Below are positions 44,861-54,991 of a DNA stretch of 64,000 nt, piece by piece. How positions within the stretch are numbered: the first letter of the stretch is position 1; every line of letters starts with the position of its first letter. This DNA is from Hartmannibacter diazotrophicus. Lineage in GTDB: Bacteria; Pseudomonadota; Alphaproteobacteria; Rhizobiales; Pleomorphomonadaceae. The stretch spans positions 5,100,001 through 5,164,000 of the forward strand of contig NZ_LT960614.1 of the NCBI RefSeq assembly GCF_900231165.1, in the 5' to 3' direction. A program made the position numbers and the translations under genes. The notes beneath the pieces are model-generated. The model ran no database searches. It was not told the origin of the DNA and worked only from the letters and a program-made list of their open reading frames with translations.

Positions 44861-46852
44861 GTGGATACCGGACTGATTTCGCCCGACGAGGATGCGGAAG
44901 ATGATCGCCGTGATGTTTATCATCCCGGCAATCGCTGTCTTGGACGCGTCGTGGCCTGCAACGGCTCCCAGGCCACGATCTCCGCAGTGATCAATGCGGG
45001 CGAGACGACGCTGTCGGAACTCTGGTCCGTCGGCCGGCTGGTCTCCATCAGCACCGGCGTCAGCCGTATCGCCGCGCTGGTCTATTCGATGACCACGCAG
45101 AGCCGCGCCTGGGCGGATAGCCATGACAACGTCATGCTGGTCGAGGTCGAGCTGGTCGGCGAGGTGACCACCCTCGAGGATGGCGAGGTCCTCTTCCACA
45201 GCGGTATTCGCACCTATCCCCATCTCGGCGCCGTCGCCCACCGCATGCGGGCCACCGATCTGGCCGCCATCTACCGCAATCATTCCGACAAATCGGAAGT
45301 CATCGGCCGCCTGTCGCAGGACGAGACGATGGACGCGGCGATTTCGATCCCGACGCTGCTCGACCGCCACTTCGCCGTTCTCGGTTCGACCGGCGTCGGC
45401 AAATCCACGTCGGTGAGCCACCTCATCAACAAGGCGATTGCCGCCGAGCCGACCCTGCGTGTCCTGATCCTCGATCCGCACAACGAATTCGCGGCGGCCT
45501 TTCCCGACAAGTCGGTCGTGATCGAGCCCGACACCATGTCGCTGCCCTTCTGGCTCTTCCGGCTGGAGGAGTTCGTCGAGGTGCTCTTTCGCGGCCGCCC
45601 GGGCGTGCCGGAGGAAATCGACTTCCTGCACGACCTCATCGCGGAAGCGAAGCGCATCTTCAAGGCTACGCCCGACAGCGGCATCGTTCGCCGCGATGCC
45701 GAGCGGCACGGCATCTCCGTCGACACGCCCGTGCCCTACCGCCTCACCGACCTCATCGACCAGATCGACGAGCGTCTCGGCAAGCTCGACGGCAAGGACG
45801 AGAAGCCGACCCTGCGCAATCTGAAGCAGCGCATCCTGTCGGCGGCCTCCAATCCGCGCTTCCGCTTCATGTTCGCCAACAATGCGGTCGGCGACACCAT
45901 GGCCGACGTCATCAGCGCGATCTTCCGCATTCCAGGCCACGGCCGGCCGATCACGGCCTTCCAGCTTTCCGGCATCCCGTCCGAAGTCGTGAACGCCGTG
46001 GCCTCTGTCCTTTGCCGGCTTGCCTTCGAGCTCGGCGTCGCCGCCAACGGCGGCCTGCGCCTGCTGGTCCTCTGCGAGGAGGCGCACCGCTACGTGCCCG
46101 CCGATGCCTCCATCGGGTTTGCCCCCACGCGGCAGGCCATCGCACGGATCGCCAAGGAAGGCCGTAAATATGGCGTCGGCCTCGGCGTCATCACCCAGCG
46201 CCCGGGCGAGCTCGACGCGACCATCCTGTCGCAGTGCTCGACGGTCTTCGCGATGCGTCTGACCAACGACAAGGACCAGGAGATCATCGCCAAGGCGATT
46301 TCGTCCTCGTCCTCGTCCACGATCGGCTTCCTGTCTTCGCTCGACAACGGCGAGGCGATTGCCTTCGGTGAGGCCATTGCTGTGCCCATGCGCATGCGCT
46401 TCGAGCGTCTTGCCCAGCATCGGCTGCCGAGATCGGCCGGCCGGGAATCGTCCCTGGCGGCGGAGCGCCGCGCCAACGATGCCGGCGCGCTTGTGCGCCG
46501 CATGCGGCATGTGGCGCCGGTCGACGACTTTGCGCTCGGACGCGGTGTGTCGGCCGGATTGGACAAGAGCCCGTCGGACGATCTGCTCGACGACGCGCCC
46601 GGCCTTTTCTATGGTTCGCGCGGCGATCCGGAGTTCCTGTCCCATGTACCCGGCTCCAGCCAGTCCGTGCGCCGATATTCCGACGGCTCGACGAGCCTGC
46701 CGCGGTCGCCTTTGACCCAGACGGCACGTGAACCGGACGTCAGGACGAATGGTGCGCCGTCGTCTTCAACGCCCGACAGCCGCACCGAACATGAGCGCGA
46801 GCTATCCATTCGTGAGGCCATTTTCGGGCGCCCTGGCTCGTCCAGGCGCTGA
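44861..46852 (+). CDS. HerA-like hexameric ATPase (HAS-barrel/DUF87)
   Basis: About 663 residues. The N-terminal HAS-barrel (about 25-120) precedes a P-loop ATPase with Walker A LGSTGVGKSTSVSHL, Walker B LLVLCEEAHRYVP and the sensor/arginine-finger stretch GVITQRPGELDATILSQC. HerA proteins are FtsK-like DNA translocases, usually paired with NurA nuclease in archaea. No nuclease is adjacent. The low-complexity C-terminal 100 residues vary in this family. I chose GTG 44861 because GGAGGG lies 5 bases before; GTG 44843 is also in frame. It stands alone between betA and the chemotaxis operon. Confidence 0.85.
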   Translation: MDTGLISPDEDAEDDRRDVYHPGNRCLGRVVACNGSQATISAVINAGETTLSELWSVGRLVSISTGVSRIAALVYSMTTQSRAWADSHDNVMLVEVELVGEVTTLEDGEVLFHSGIRTYPHLGAVAHRMRATDLAAIYRNHSDKSEVIGRLSQDETMDAAISIPTLLDRHFAVLGSTGVGKSTSVSHLINKAIAAEPTLRVLILDPHNEFAAAFPDKSVVIEPDTMSLPFWLFRLEEFVEVLFRGRPGVPEEIDFLHDLIAEAKRIFKATPDSGIVRRDAERHGISVDTPVPYRLTDLIDQIDERLGKLDGKDEKPTLRNLKQRILSAASNPRFRFMFANNAVGDTMADVISAIFRIPGHGRPITAFQLSGIPSEVVNAVASVLCRLAFELGVAANGGLRLLVLCEEAHRYVPADASIGFAPTRQAIARIAKEGRKYGVGLGVITQRPGELDATILSQCSTVFAMRLTNDKDQEIIAKAISSSSSSTIGFLSSLDNGEAIAFGEAIAVPMRMRFERLAQHRLPRSAGRESSLAAERRANDAGALVRRMRHVAPVDDFALGRGVSAGLDKSPSDDLLDDAPGLFYGSRGDPEFLSHVPGSSQSVRRYSDGSTSLPRSPLTQTAREPDVRTNGAPSSSTPDSRTEHERELSIREAIFGRPGSSRR

Positions 46853-47489
46853 TCGGGCGCTTCCCGGTCTTGCCGCAGGCGACCCGCATCGTCGGCCGGT
46901 CATTCCTGCCGGGAGAAAACACCGCGCCCTAGGTCGCAGACGCTGCCGCGCGAGGCGCGGGAGCGAGATGCCGCCGCCGCCAACCCTATTTCCCAGCCAT
47001 TTCCCATTTCGGTGCCCGCCACCGCAGGTCGTCGCGACGGGCATCGTCCGGCGGTACAAGACCGTGCCTTGCGGCCGCCGGTGGCGCTGGGGCGGATGCC
47101 ACCTTTTCATGCAACCTGAAAGAGTCTGCGATTGCGGATGCGATCTTTCGCCATCCCTTGCCGCCGCGATCGTTCGCAAGCTTTACTTATAATATTGATG
47201 ACTTCATTCAGCGGTGATGTCTTTTGACGAAAATAGAGTCAATTCAGATTCATAAAGAAATCATCGGGTAAAAATATTTGCACTTACGTGTTTTGACGTA
47301 GTAAAATTATTAAAAGAGAAAAATTCGCATCATCAAGCAGATAAACTGTTATCTCGCATATTTCGAAGTTTTTAGATCGAATTTTGATCCGTTTGGCGGC
47401 GAAGTTCTCAACCAATTGAAAACACTTTCCAGCAAACCTCACGTTGTATGGGGCGGCAAACCCGACGCCGTCGTCCAGGGAGAGCAAGT
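46853..47489. other. Promoter region of the chemotaxis operon
   Basis: The first 300 bases are GC-rich with one small hairpin CCGCGC-GAG-GCGCGG (46946-46960). About 47180-47420 is strikingly A/T-rich and should contain the che promoter. A dyad TACGT-GTTTTG-ACGTA (47285-47300) and two TTGACG boxes (near 47226 and 47294) are visible, but I cannot choose a start site. No gene is evident. Confidence 0.45.
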
Positions 47490-47825
47490 GTGGAAGCAGG
47501 AGAAACCCGGCAGGACTCGCATCGACAGACCGGGGATGGACCGGTCGTGATCGGCCTTCCGGAGATCTGCGACATACCGGCCGCCGTGGATCTGCAGGCG
47601 CGATGCCTCGACCTTGGCCCGGCTCAGGAAATCAGCTTCTCGGGTGCGGCCGTCCGGCGCTGCGGAACGCCGTTCATTCAGGTTCTTCTGGCTGCGGCGA
47701 ATGCCGCCAAGGCGTCCGGCGCGAAGGTCGATCTCGCCGATCCCTCGCAGGTCCTGCGCGAAAGTCTGGAAGGTTTGGGGCTCACGGCTCAGCTCGTGGA
47801 ATGGGAGCAAGAAAAGAATGCGTAA
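47490..47825 (+). CDS. STAS-domain protein, first gene of the che operon
   Basis: A 111-residue single STAS domain (anti-sigma-antagonist fold): VIGLPEICDIPAAVDLQARCLDL, ISFSGAAVRRCGTPFIQVLLAAANAAKASG, SLEGLGLTAQLVEWE. The usual DSxG phosphosite is replaced by RCGTP, with threonine as a possible acceptor. STAS genes often head alphaproteobacterial che operons. The GTG start has GGGAGAG upstream; an ATG at 47448 would add an arginine-rich tail without a ribosome binding site. It overlaps cheY by 8 bases. Confidence 0.82.
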   Translation: MEAGETRQDSHRQTGDGPVVIGLPEICDIPAAVDLQARCLDLGPAQEISFSGAAVRRCGTPFIQVLLAAANAAKASGAKVDLADPSQVLRESLEGLGLTAQLVEWEQEKNA

Positions 47826-48189
47826 GAAGGTTCTCACCGTCGACGACAGCAAGACGATGCGGGATATGGTTGCGTTCACCCTGAAAGGGGCCGGTTTCGA
47901 CGTGATCGAGGCCGAAGACGGGGTCAAGGCCCTGTCGGCCCTCAACGGAACCAGCGTTGATCTGGTGATTACCGACATCAACATGCCGAACATGGATGGC
48001 GTGACGCTGGTCCGCCAGCTTCGGGCCAAGGCCGCCTTCAAGTCGACACCCATCCTCATCCTGACGACCGAGGGCGGCGACGACAAGAAGGCCGATGGTC
48101 GTGCCGCGGGCGCCACCGGATGGATCGTCAAGCCCTTTGCGCCCGACAAGCTCCTGTCGGTCGTCAACAAGGTCTGCCCCGCAGCCTGA
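47818..48189 (+). CDS. cheY: Chemotaxis response regulator CheY
   Basis: A 123-residue stand-alone receiver: TVDDSKTMR (D9/D10), phospho-acceptor D53 (LVITDINMPNMDG), TTEGG and K105 in VKPFAPDKL. Phosphorylated by CheA, it probably acts on the flagellar switch or as a phosphate sink. The start lies inside the STAS gene. Three imperfect 13-base direct repeats begin at its last codons. Confidence 0.93.
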   Translation: MRKKVLTVDDSKTMRDMVAFTLKGAGFDVIEAEDGVKALSALNGTSVDLVITDINMPNMDGVTLVRQLRAKAAFKSTPILILTTEGGDDKKADGRAAGATGWIVKPFAPDKLLSVVNKVCPAA

Positions 48190-48222
48190 TCGGGCTGCCT
48201 GATTGGGTCGCCTGATCCGGGT
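48184..48222 (+). repeat. Three tandem 13-base repeats after cheY
   Basis: GCCTGATCGGGCT, GCCTGATTGGGTC and GCCTGATCCGGGT follow each other without a gap, starting in the last sense codons of cheY. The remaining cheY-cheA spacer to 48352 has no other feature. Confidence 0.6.
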
Positions 48223-48352
48223 GAGGACCCGGGCGGCACATGGATCGGGCGCCGCTCTCTTTTGGACATGATGATGAAGCCCTGAACGAGGCACGTCCCT
48301 GCCGTCGATGGCAGGACTCGCCTCGCGATGACTCGCGGCGGAGTTTTGGCAC

Positions 48353-50494
48353 ATGACCGATACATCGGGCCTGGGAAGCGAATTCGAGCGGTTCCGGGTC
48401 ACGTTCTTCGAGGAATGCAACGAGATCCTGAGCGATCTTGAAACGCATCTCGCTCGCGTCCAGACCGAGATTCTGGACGGCGAGTCGCTCAATGCCGTCT
48501 TCCGCGCCGCCCATTCCATCAAGGCCGGCGCCGGTGCCTTCGGCTATACGCAGCTCGTTCATTTCACGCATGACTTCGAAGCATTGCTTGATCGCATGCG
48601 CTCCGGCGAACTGAGCCAGACCGACCGCATTGCCCAGATCCTGATCCGGGGCGGCGATGTGCTTGCCGAACTGGTCGCCGCCGCCGAAGCGGGTGGCGCA
48701 TCGCCTGCCGACCTCGGCAGCGATATCCTCGACGAGATTCATGTCCTGTTGGGCAAGGACAGTGCCGTCACCGATACGGACGGCGGCCTGTTCGAGGACG
48801 CTGGCGACGCAGGCGATGCTGGCGGCCAGATCGTCTATTCGATCGCCCTGAAGCCCAATCCCGATCTGTTCCGCAACGCGACCGAGCCGCTCCTCCTGAT
48901 CCGCGAACTGCGTCAGCTCGGCGAGCTTGAGGTCGTTTGCGACTGGTCCGCGCTGCCGCCGCTCGAGCGGATGGACCCGGAAAACGCCTATCTCGCCTGG
49001 GATTTCCGGCTCACCACGGACAAGCCGAAGTCGGCGATCGAGGAGGTTTTCGAATTCGTCGACGACACCTGCGGCATCGTCATCGAGGAGGCCGGTCCAT
49101 CCAGTACCGCCGTCGATGCCGGATCGCCCGATGCAGCTCCCGCGCCCACGATGGCGGACGAAGCCGCGCCCGATCCGGCGCCCGGCGCCATTGCTTCGCC
49201 TCACTCGCCCCCCTCCAGTGCTGCGCAGTCTGGCACGGCAAGCCCGCCACCCGCCGCCAAGGGCGGTGGTCAGGGCTCGATCCGCGTCGATCTCGCCCGT
49301 GTGGACCGCCTGGTCAACGTTGTCGGCGAGCTGGTGATCACCCAGGCGATGCTCGCCCAGCAGATCGTCGATCTCGGACTTGGCAACGGCCGCCAGCAGA
49401 TTCGCGGCAATGACGAACTCGCCTCGCTGACCCGCGAATTGCAGGAATGCGTGATGGCGATCCGCATGCAGCCGGTGAAGTCGATCTTCGCGCGCATGCC
49501 TCGCCTTGTGCGCGATCTCTCCTCAAAGCTCGGCAAGAAGGTTCGGCTCTCCACCTCCGGCGAACTCACCGAGGTCGACAAGACAGTGATCGAGGAACTC
49601 GCCGATCCGCTGACCCACATGATCCGCAACTCCATCGACCATGGCATCGAGATGCCGGCCGACCGGCTGGCGGCCGGCAAGGTGGAGGAAGGGACGATCC
49701 AGCTTTCCGCCGCCCACGTCGGCGGCAACATCCTGATCCAGATCGCCGACGACGGCGCCGGCATCAATCGGCCGCGTCTCCTCCAGAAGGCGGTCGAAAA
49801 GGGGATCGTCCCGGCGGGCGCCCAGCTCTCGGACGAAGAGATCGACGATCTCATTTTCTCGCCCGGCTTTTCGACGGCAGCGGCCGTCACCGACATTTCC
49901 GGTCGCGGCGTCGGCATGGATGTCGTCAGGCGCAACATCGTCAACCTCGGCGGGCGCATTCAGGTCCAGACCCAGCCCGGTCTGGGTACGCGCTTCACCC
50001 TGGCAATCCCGCTGACGCTCGCGGTGCTGGACGGCATGATCGTGGCGGTCGGCAAGGAGCGCTACGTCCTGCCGCTGACGTCCATCGTCGAGAGTTTCCG
50101 CCCCGACCGCAACGCCGTTCGCCGCCTCGCCGGCGGTGTGGAGGTCGTTTCCATCCGCGGCGAATTCGTCCGTCTCGTGCATCTCAACCGCGTCTTCGAC
50201 GTCAAGGGTGCGGTCGAGGAGCCCTGGAACGGCCTCGTCGTCCTCGTCGAGACCGCGGGCGGGCAGACCGTCGGCGTCACGGTCGACGAACTCATCGGCC
50301 AGCAGCAGGTCGTCATCAAGAGCCTCGCCGACAACTTCGATCCGGTGCCGGGGATTTCCGGCGCCACCATCCTCGGCAACGGCCGGGTCGCGCTGATCCT
50401 CGACATCGAGAGGCTCGCGACGATGGCGCATCGGCCCGCGCCGGCAAGAAGCCCGAACGAACCCGTGCCGCAGCATCTCGATGCGGCTGAATGA
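48353..50494 (+). CDS. cheA: Chemotaxis histidine kinase CheA
   Basis: A 713-residue kinase of the receptor array. The P1/HPt domain carries H54 (FRAAHSIKAGAGAFGY). A P2-like region (about 160-245; YSIALKPNPDLFRNATEPL) follows, then an Ala/Pro-rich linker, the P3 dimerisation helices (RVDLARVDRLVNVVGELVI) and the P4 ATPase (HMIRNSIDHGIE; DDGAGI; GRGVGMDVVRRNI). The C-terminal P5 domain couples to CheW and receptors. All catalytic elements are present. It is followed by cheW 16 bases later. Confidence 0.96.
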   Translation: MTDTSGLGSEFERFRVTFFEECNEILSDLETHLARVQTEILDGESLNAVFRAAHSIKAGAGAFGYTQLVHFTHDFEALLDRMRSGELSQTDRIAQILIRGGDVLAELVAAAEAGGASPADLGSDILDEIHVLLGKDSAVTDTDGGLFEDAGDAGDAGGQIVYSIALKPNPDLFRNATEPLLLIRELRQLGELEVVCDWSALPPLERMDPENAYLAWDFRLTTDKPKSAIEEVFEFVDDTCGIVIEEAGPSSTAVDAGSPDAAPAPTMADEAAPDPAPGAIASPHSPPSSAAQSGTASPPPAAKGGGQGSIRVDLARVDRLVNVVGELVITQAMLAQQIVDLGLGNGRQQIRGNDELASLTRELQECVMAIRMQPVKSIFARMPRLVRDLSSKLGKKVRLSTSGELTEVDKTVIEELADPLTHMIRNSIDHGIEMPADRLAAGKVEEGTIQLSAAHVGGNILIQIADDGAGINRPRLLQKAVEKGIVPAGAQLSDEEIDDLIFSPGFSTAAAVTDISGRGVGMDVVRRNIVNLGGRIQVQTQPGLGTRFTLAIPLTLAVLDGMIVAVGKERYVLPLTSIVESFRPDRNAVRRLAGGVEVVSIRGEFVRLVHLNRVFDVKGAVEEPWNGLVVLVETAGGQTVGVTVDELIGQQQVVIKSLADNFDPVPGISGATILGNGRVALILDIERLATMAHRPAPARSPNEPVPQHLDAAE

Positions 50495-50510
50495 CAGCCC
50501 GGAGACCACA

Positions 50511-51023
50511 ATGACCGCAACATCAGAGTTGAAGTCCGCCTCCGAGGCGGAGGCGCCCGCCAAGGGCGGCGTGCCGCTCCAGTTCATCAGCTTTCGCGTC
50601 GGCCAGGAAGAATACGCCATCGACATCATGTCGGTGCGCGAGATCAAGGGCTGGACGGAGACGACGGAACTGCCCAACCAGCCGGAATTCGTCCGCGGCG
50701 TCGTCAACCTGCGCGGCACCATCGTGCCGATCTTCGATCTCGGCTGCCGCTTCGGTCTGGGCCTGACGAAGGCAACGCCGACCCATGTGGTGATCATCGT
50801 CGCCGTCAACGAGCGCACGATCGGCCTTCTCGTCGACGCCGTGTCGGACATCCTCGACGTGCAGAGCGACGAGATCAAGCCGGTGCCCGACGTGGACCGC
50901 ACGATCGGCTCGGAATTCCTTGCCGGCATCATCGCCGCGCAGGACGGCATGGTGGTCCTGCTTTCCCTTCAAAACCTTCTTTCACGCCAGGTGATTGGCG
51001 AAACCTCGGCCGTCGCCGCCTGA
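50511..51023 (+). CDS. cheW: Chemotaxis coupling protein CheW
   Basis: A 170-residue Che[46 protein letters not shown] and the second SH3-like barrel ending [17 protein letters not shown]. It bridges CheA P5 and receptors. ATG 50511 with GGAG upstream removes a ten-residue tail that would overlap cheA. A short acidic/Ala-rich N-terminus is normal in this group. Confidence 0.95.
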   Translation: MTATSELKSASEAEAPAKGGVPLQFISFRVGQEEYAIDIMSVREIKGWTETTELPNQPEFVRGVVNLRGTIVPIFDLGCRFGLGLTKATPTHVVIIVAVNERTIGLLVDAVSDILDVQSDEIKPVPDVDRTIGSEFLAGIIAAQDGMVVLLSLQNLLSRQVIGETSAVAA

Positions 51024-51052
51024 CGCGCGCCATCTTTTCCGGAGACAGTCTC

Positions 51053-54013
51053 ATGAAGCTCAATGCCTTGAAGCTCAGGACCAAGATCGGCCTGATCGTC
51101 GGTCTGATGGCGGTTCCGACCGCGATCCTCGGCACCATCTACGTCGATCAGGCGCGCAAGGACGCCGTCTTTGCCGAGCAGGAAATCGCCGGCGTCGACT
51201 ATCAGCGCGGTGTCTGGGCGGCGATCGGCTCGCTCACCAAGGCCGCCTCGGACGGCCAGAACAATCCGGCGTCCTTCCTCGACAAGGTGCCGGACCTGAA
51301 GGCCCTTGGCACCGCCCTTGACGGCACCTTCGGAACGGGATCCGCGGCAAGCACCTTCAACGCCGACCTCGACGCGCTTGGCTGGCCGAACAGGACCATT
51401 CCGCGCGGCACCGATGTCAAGGCGACGATCGAGCACGGCCAGACGCTGATGACGGCGATCGCCGACGGTTCGAACCTGACCCTCGATCCCGATCTCGACA
51501 CCTTCTACCTGATGGCATCGACCACGACCCACCAGGTCGACATGATCTTCCACTCCTCGCAGATCATGACGCAGGCCTTCGACCTGAAAGCGAAAGGCAA
51601 CGTCGAGGCCTCCGATCTCGCGGGCCTCATGCTGCAGGTGGAAATGTTCAAGGACGCCGTCGGCCAGGTCGGCATGTCGATGAAGTCCGCCATCGCCAAC
51701 AATTCCGACGCCACGCTGAACGCCAGTCTCGGTGGTCTTGCCGGCGCGCTTCAGGCAAACGGGCAGAAATTCGCCGAGGTCGCCGCCGACGCCGCACGCA
51801 AGCTTGGTGCCGGCTATGCGGCCGGCAGCGTCGACCTTGCACCCCTGGCCGAGGCGCGTTCCACGCTCGTGAAGTCCAACAACGAACTGTGGCAGCAGGC
51901 CGGCTCCGATCTTGGCCGCCTGCTCAGGCAGCGCATTGACGCTATCAACACCGCCCTGTGGTCGATGCTGGCTGTGGTCGGCGCCGTCATTCTTGCCGCG
52001 CTGGGTCTTGCGGTCTTCATCGCCCGCCAGACGACCACGTCTTTCAGCCGGATGATCGGCATCATGGACCGGGTCGCCAGGGACGACTTCGAGGCCGAGG
52101 TCGAGGGCCGCGATCGCGGCGACGAGATCGGCCAGATCGCCCGCGCGGTCGAAGTCTTCAAGGACAAGGGCCTTGAGGTTGCCGAACTCACCGCCAACTA
52201 CAAGGGCCAGGTCAACGCCATTCACAAGGCCCAGGCCGTCATCGAGTTCGACCTGACCGGAAAGGTCCTCGACGCCAACGATCATTTCCTCTCGGCGACG
52301 GGCTACAGCCTCGACGAGATCAAGAGTCAGCACCATTCCATGTTCGTCGATCCGGCCTATCGCCAGAGCGCCGACTACAGGGTGTTCTGGGAAAAGCTCG
52401 GCCGCGGCGAATACGATGCCGGCCAGTACAAGCGCCTCGGCAAGGGGGGCAGGGAGCTCTGGCTCCAGGCGAGCTACAACCCGATCGTCGGTCTCGACGG
52501 CAAGCCCTACAAGGTCGTCAAATACGCGACCGACATCACCGGGCAGAAGCAGTCGAGCGCCAATTACGAGGGCCAGATCGCGGCCATCCGCAAGGCGCAG
52601 GCGGTCATCGAGTTCGATCTTTCGGGCACCATCCTCGACGCCAACGACAATTTCCTGACAACGGTCGGCTATGGGTTGGCCGAGATCAAGGGCCAGCATC
52701 ACTCGATGTTCGTCGACGTCGGGCACCGGTCGTCGGTCGACTACAAGATGTTCTGGGAGAAGCTCGGCCGGGGTGAATATGATGCAGGTCGCTACATGCG
52801 GATCGGCAAGGGCGGCAAGGTCGTCTGGATCCAGGCGAGCTACAACCCGATCCTCGATGCCGACGGCAAGCCCTACAAGGTGGTGAAATTCGCCACCGAC
52901 GTCACGGCGGAAGTCGAGCAGGCCGAAATGCTCCAGCGCGCCGTGCGCGACAGCCAGAAGGTTGTTGCCGCCGCCAAGGACAACGATCTTTGCGAGCGCA
53001 TCGACCTTGAGGGGATGACGGGCGAGATCGTTCCGCTCTGCGAGGGCATCAACGGCCTCCTCGACACGATGTCGGAGATGGTCGCGGGCATGATCGACGC
53101 CTCGCGTGCCGTCAGCGACGGCGCCGCCGAGATCACCTCGGGCACCAATGACCTCTCCCAGCGCACCGAGCAGCAGGCCTCCAATCTCGAGGAGACCTCG
53201 GCCTCCATGGAGGAGATGGCGGCGACCATCCGCCAGAATGCCGACAACGCCCAGCAGGCCAACCAGCTTGTCATCAATGCCCGCTCGCTGGCAGCCGAGG
53301 GCGGCGACGTCGTCGGCAAGGCGGTCGATGCGATGAGCCGGATCGAGGGCTCGTCGCAGAAGATCTCCGACATCATCGGCGTCATCGACGAGATCGCCTT
53401 CCAGACCAACCTTCTGGCGCTCAATGCGGCGGTGGAGGCGGCGCGCGCCGGCGACGCCGGCAAGGGCTTCGCGGTCGTGGCCTCCGAGGTCCGTTCGCTC
53501 GCCCAGCGCTCGTCCGAGGCGGCCAAGGACATCAAGGGCCTGATCGTGGAGAGCGGGTCCCAGGTCAAGGACGGCGTCAAGCTGGTCAACAACGCCGGCG
53601 AGTCGCTTTCCGAGATCGTCGGCTCGGTCAAGAAGGTGGCGGACATCGTCTCCGAAATCGCCGCCGCCAGCCGCGAGCAGGCGACGGGTGTCGAGGAGAT
53701 CAACAAGGCCGTCAGCCAGATGGACGAGATGACCCAGCAGAATTCGGCTCTGGTGGAAGAAAACGCCGCTGCCTGCCGCATGCTGCAGGATCAGGCCGAG
53801 ACGATGAGCGAGCGCATGAGCCAGTTCCGCATCAATGGCATGGAGGCGTCCGTCGCGCGGGCGCCGGCGCCTCGCCAGAGCGCCCCGGCTCCCGTGCGTG
53901 CCGCGGAAAAGCCGCGCCCGCGCAAGGTCGCCGCGCGCGGCAACGGGGCCGTGAAGCTCCAGGCCGATCTGGCGACGGCCTTTGCCGACGACGCCGACTG
54001 GAAGGAGTTCTAG
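51053..54013 (+). CDS. Methyl-accepting chemotaxis protein with two tandem PAS domains
   Basis: A 986-residue membrane receptor. TM1 is about 12-31, a periplasmic helical region is about 32-298, TM2 is 301-324 and HAMP about 325-378. Two near-identical PAS domains start at 383 ([19 protein letters not shown]) and 505 ([19 protein letters not shown]), period 122 residues. The signalling hairpin tip is [20 protein letters not shown] (781-800). The C-terminus is DWKEF, a docking pentapeptide for CheR/CheB. Cytoplasmic PAS pairs suggest redox or energy taxis, as in AerC-like receptors. It lies inside the operon between cheW and cheR. Confidence 0.93.
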   Translation: MKLNALKLRTKIGLIVGLMAVPTAILGTIYVDQARKDAVFAEQEIAGVDYQRGVWAAIGSLTKAASDGQNNPASFLDKVPDLKALGTALDGTFGTGSAASTFNADLDALGWPNRTIPRGTDVKATIEHGQTLMTAIADGSNLTLDPDLDTFYLMASTTTHQVDMIFHSSQIMTQAFDLKAKGNVEASDLAGLMLQVEMFKDAVGQVGMSMKSAIANNSDATLNASLGGLAGALQANGQKFAEVAADAARKLGAGYAAGSVDLAPLAEARSTLVKSNNELWQQAGSDLGRLLRQRIDAINTALWSMLAVVGAVILAALGLAVFIARQTTTSFSRMIGIMDRVARDDFEAEVEGRDRGDEIGQIARAVEVFKDKGLEVAELTANYKGQVNAIHKAQAVIEFDLTGKVLDANDHFLSATGYSLDEIKSQHHSMFVDPAYRQSADYRVFWEKLGRGEYDAGQYKRLGKGGRELWLQASYNPIVGLDGKPYKVVKYATDITGQKQSSANYEGQIAAIRKAQAVIEFDLSGTILDANDNFLTTVGYGLAEIKGQHHSMFVDVGHRSSVDYKMFWEKLGRGEYDAGRYMRIGKGGKVVWIQASYNPILDADGKPYKVVKFATDVTAEVEQAEMLQRAVRDSQKVVAAAKDNDLCERIDLEGMTGEIVPLCEGINGLLDTMSEMVAGMIDASRAVSDGAAEITSGTNDLSQRTEQQASNLEETSASMEEMAATIRQNADNAQQANQLVINARSLAAEGGDVVGKAVDAMSRIEGSSQKISDIIGVIDEIAFQTNLLALNAAVEAARAGDAGKGFAVVASEVRSLAQRSSEAAKDIKGLIVESGSQVKDGVKLVNNAGESLSEIVGSVKKVADIVSEIAAASREQATGVEEINKAVSQMDEMTQQNSALVEENAAACRMLQDQAETMSERMSQFRINGMEASVARAPAPRQSAPAPVRAAEKPRPRKVAARGNGAVKLQADLATAFADDADWKEF

Positions 54014-54029
54014 GCTGCAGAGGCGTTGT

Positions 54030-54105
54030 CCGGGGGAGTGCTCCCGGGCTTCGCCACTTCGCCAGTCGACGTCCAGAACGGATCCGGGAGGGAAGTCTCT
54101 CCCGG
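54030..54105 (+). terminator. Two hairpins between receptor and cheR genes
   Basis: CCGGGGG/CTCCCGG (54030-54047, loop AGTG, one G-T pair) and CCGGGAG/CTCCCGG (54084-54105) follow the receptor stop. Neither has a long T run. They may set the ratio of receptor to the adaptation enzymes. Confidence 0.4.
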
Positions 54106-54136
54106 TTCATTGCATGTCTCCCTTGGATAAAGGCCC

Positions 54137-54991
54137 ATGACCGTCGCCACGACCAGCTATCCCTCGCACGAGGAAATGCGTGAGTTTCCGTTCACGATCG
54201 AGGATTTCCGCTTCCTCGCGGCCCTCGTGCACGAGAACACGGGCATCGTCCTGTCGGACCACAAGATGAACATGGTCTATTCGCGCCTCGCCCGGCGCCT
54301 GCGTGAACTGCGGCTCCTCACCTTTGAGGACTATTGCGCGCGCCTGCGCGGCAGCGAGGCGGCGGCCGAGCTCGGCATGCTGATCAACGCGATCACCACG
54401 AACCTCACCCGCTTCTTCCGCGAGCCGCACCATTTCGATCATCTCGGCGAGACGGCTTTGGCGCCGTTCGCCGATGCCCGCGCGGGCACCCGCCTGCGCG
54501 TCTGGTCGGCGGGCTGTTCCTCGGGCGAGGAGCCCTATTCGATCGCGATGACGATGGCCGAGACCCTGCCGAACCTCCGGTCGCTCGACGCCAGACTGCT
54601 GGCGACGGACCTCGATACCCGGATGGTCGCCCACGGCCGCGCCGGCCTCTATGCCGAAGGGTCTGTCGGCAATCTCGAACCCGCCCGCCGCGAGAAATGG
54701 ATGCGCCGCGACGGCGCTTCGATGCGGATCGTGCCCTCGCTTGCCGACCTCATCGCCTTCAAGCAGCTCAACCTGCTCGGCCCCTGGCCGATGAAGGGGC
54801 CGTTCGACGCCATCTTCTGTCGCAACGTAATGATCTATTTCGACAATCCGACCAAGGAGCGCCTCGTCGAACGCTTCTGGCAGATGCTGAAGCCGGACGG
54901 GTTTCTCTATATCGGACATTCCGAAACCCTTCTCGACCAGCGTGACATCTTTGTCCCCGCCGGCCGGACGATCTATCGGAGGGTCGGCTGA
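54137..54991 (+). CDS. cheR: Chemotaxis methyltransferase CheR
   Basis: A 284-residue SAM-dependent glutamate methyltransferase of receptors. The N-terminal helical domain is followed by TNLTRFFREPHHFDHL and the SAM motif RVWSAGCSSGEEPYSIAMTMAE, then the acidic DLDTRM and IFCRNVMIYFD. The upstream receptor carries the DWKEF tether that the CheR beta-subdomain can bind. Its stop overlaps the cheD start by one base. Confidence 0.96.
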   Translation: MTVATTSYPSHEEMREFPFTIEDFRFLAALVHENTGIVLSDHKMNMVYSRLARRLRELRLLTFEDYCARLRGSEAAAELGMLINAITTNLTRFFREPHHFDHLGETALAPFADARAGTRLRVWSAGCSSGEEPYSIAMTMAETLPNLRSLDARLLATDLDTRMVAHGRAGLYAEGSVGNLEPARREKWMRRDGASMRIVPSLADLIAFKQLNLLGPWPMKGPFDAIFCRNVMIYFDNPTKERLVERFWQMLKPDGFLYIGHSETLLDQRDIFVPAGRTIYRRVG

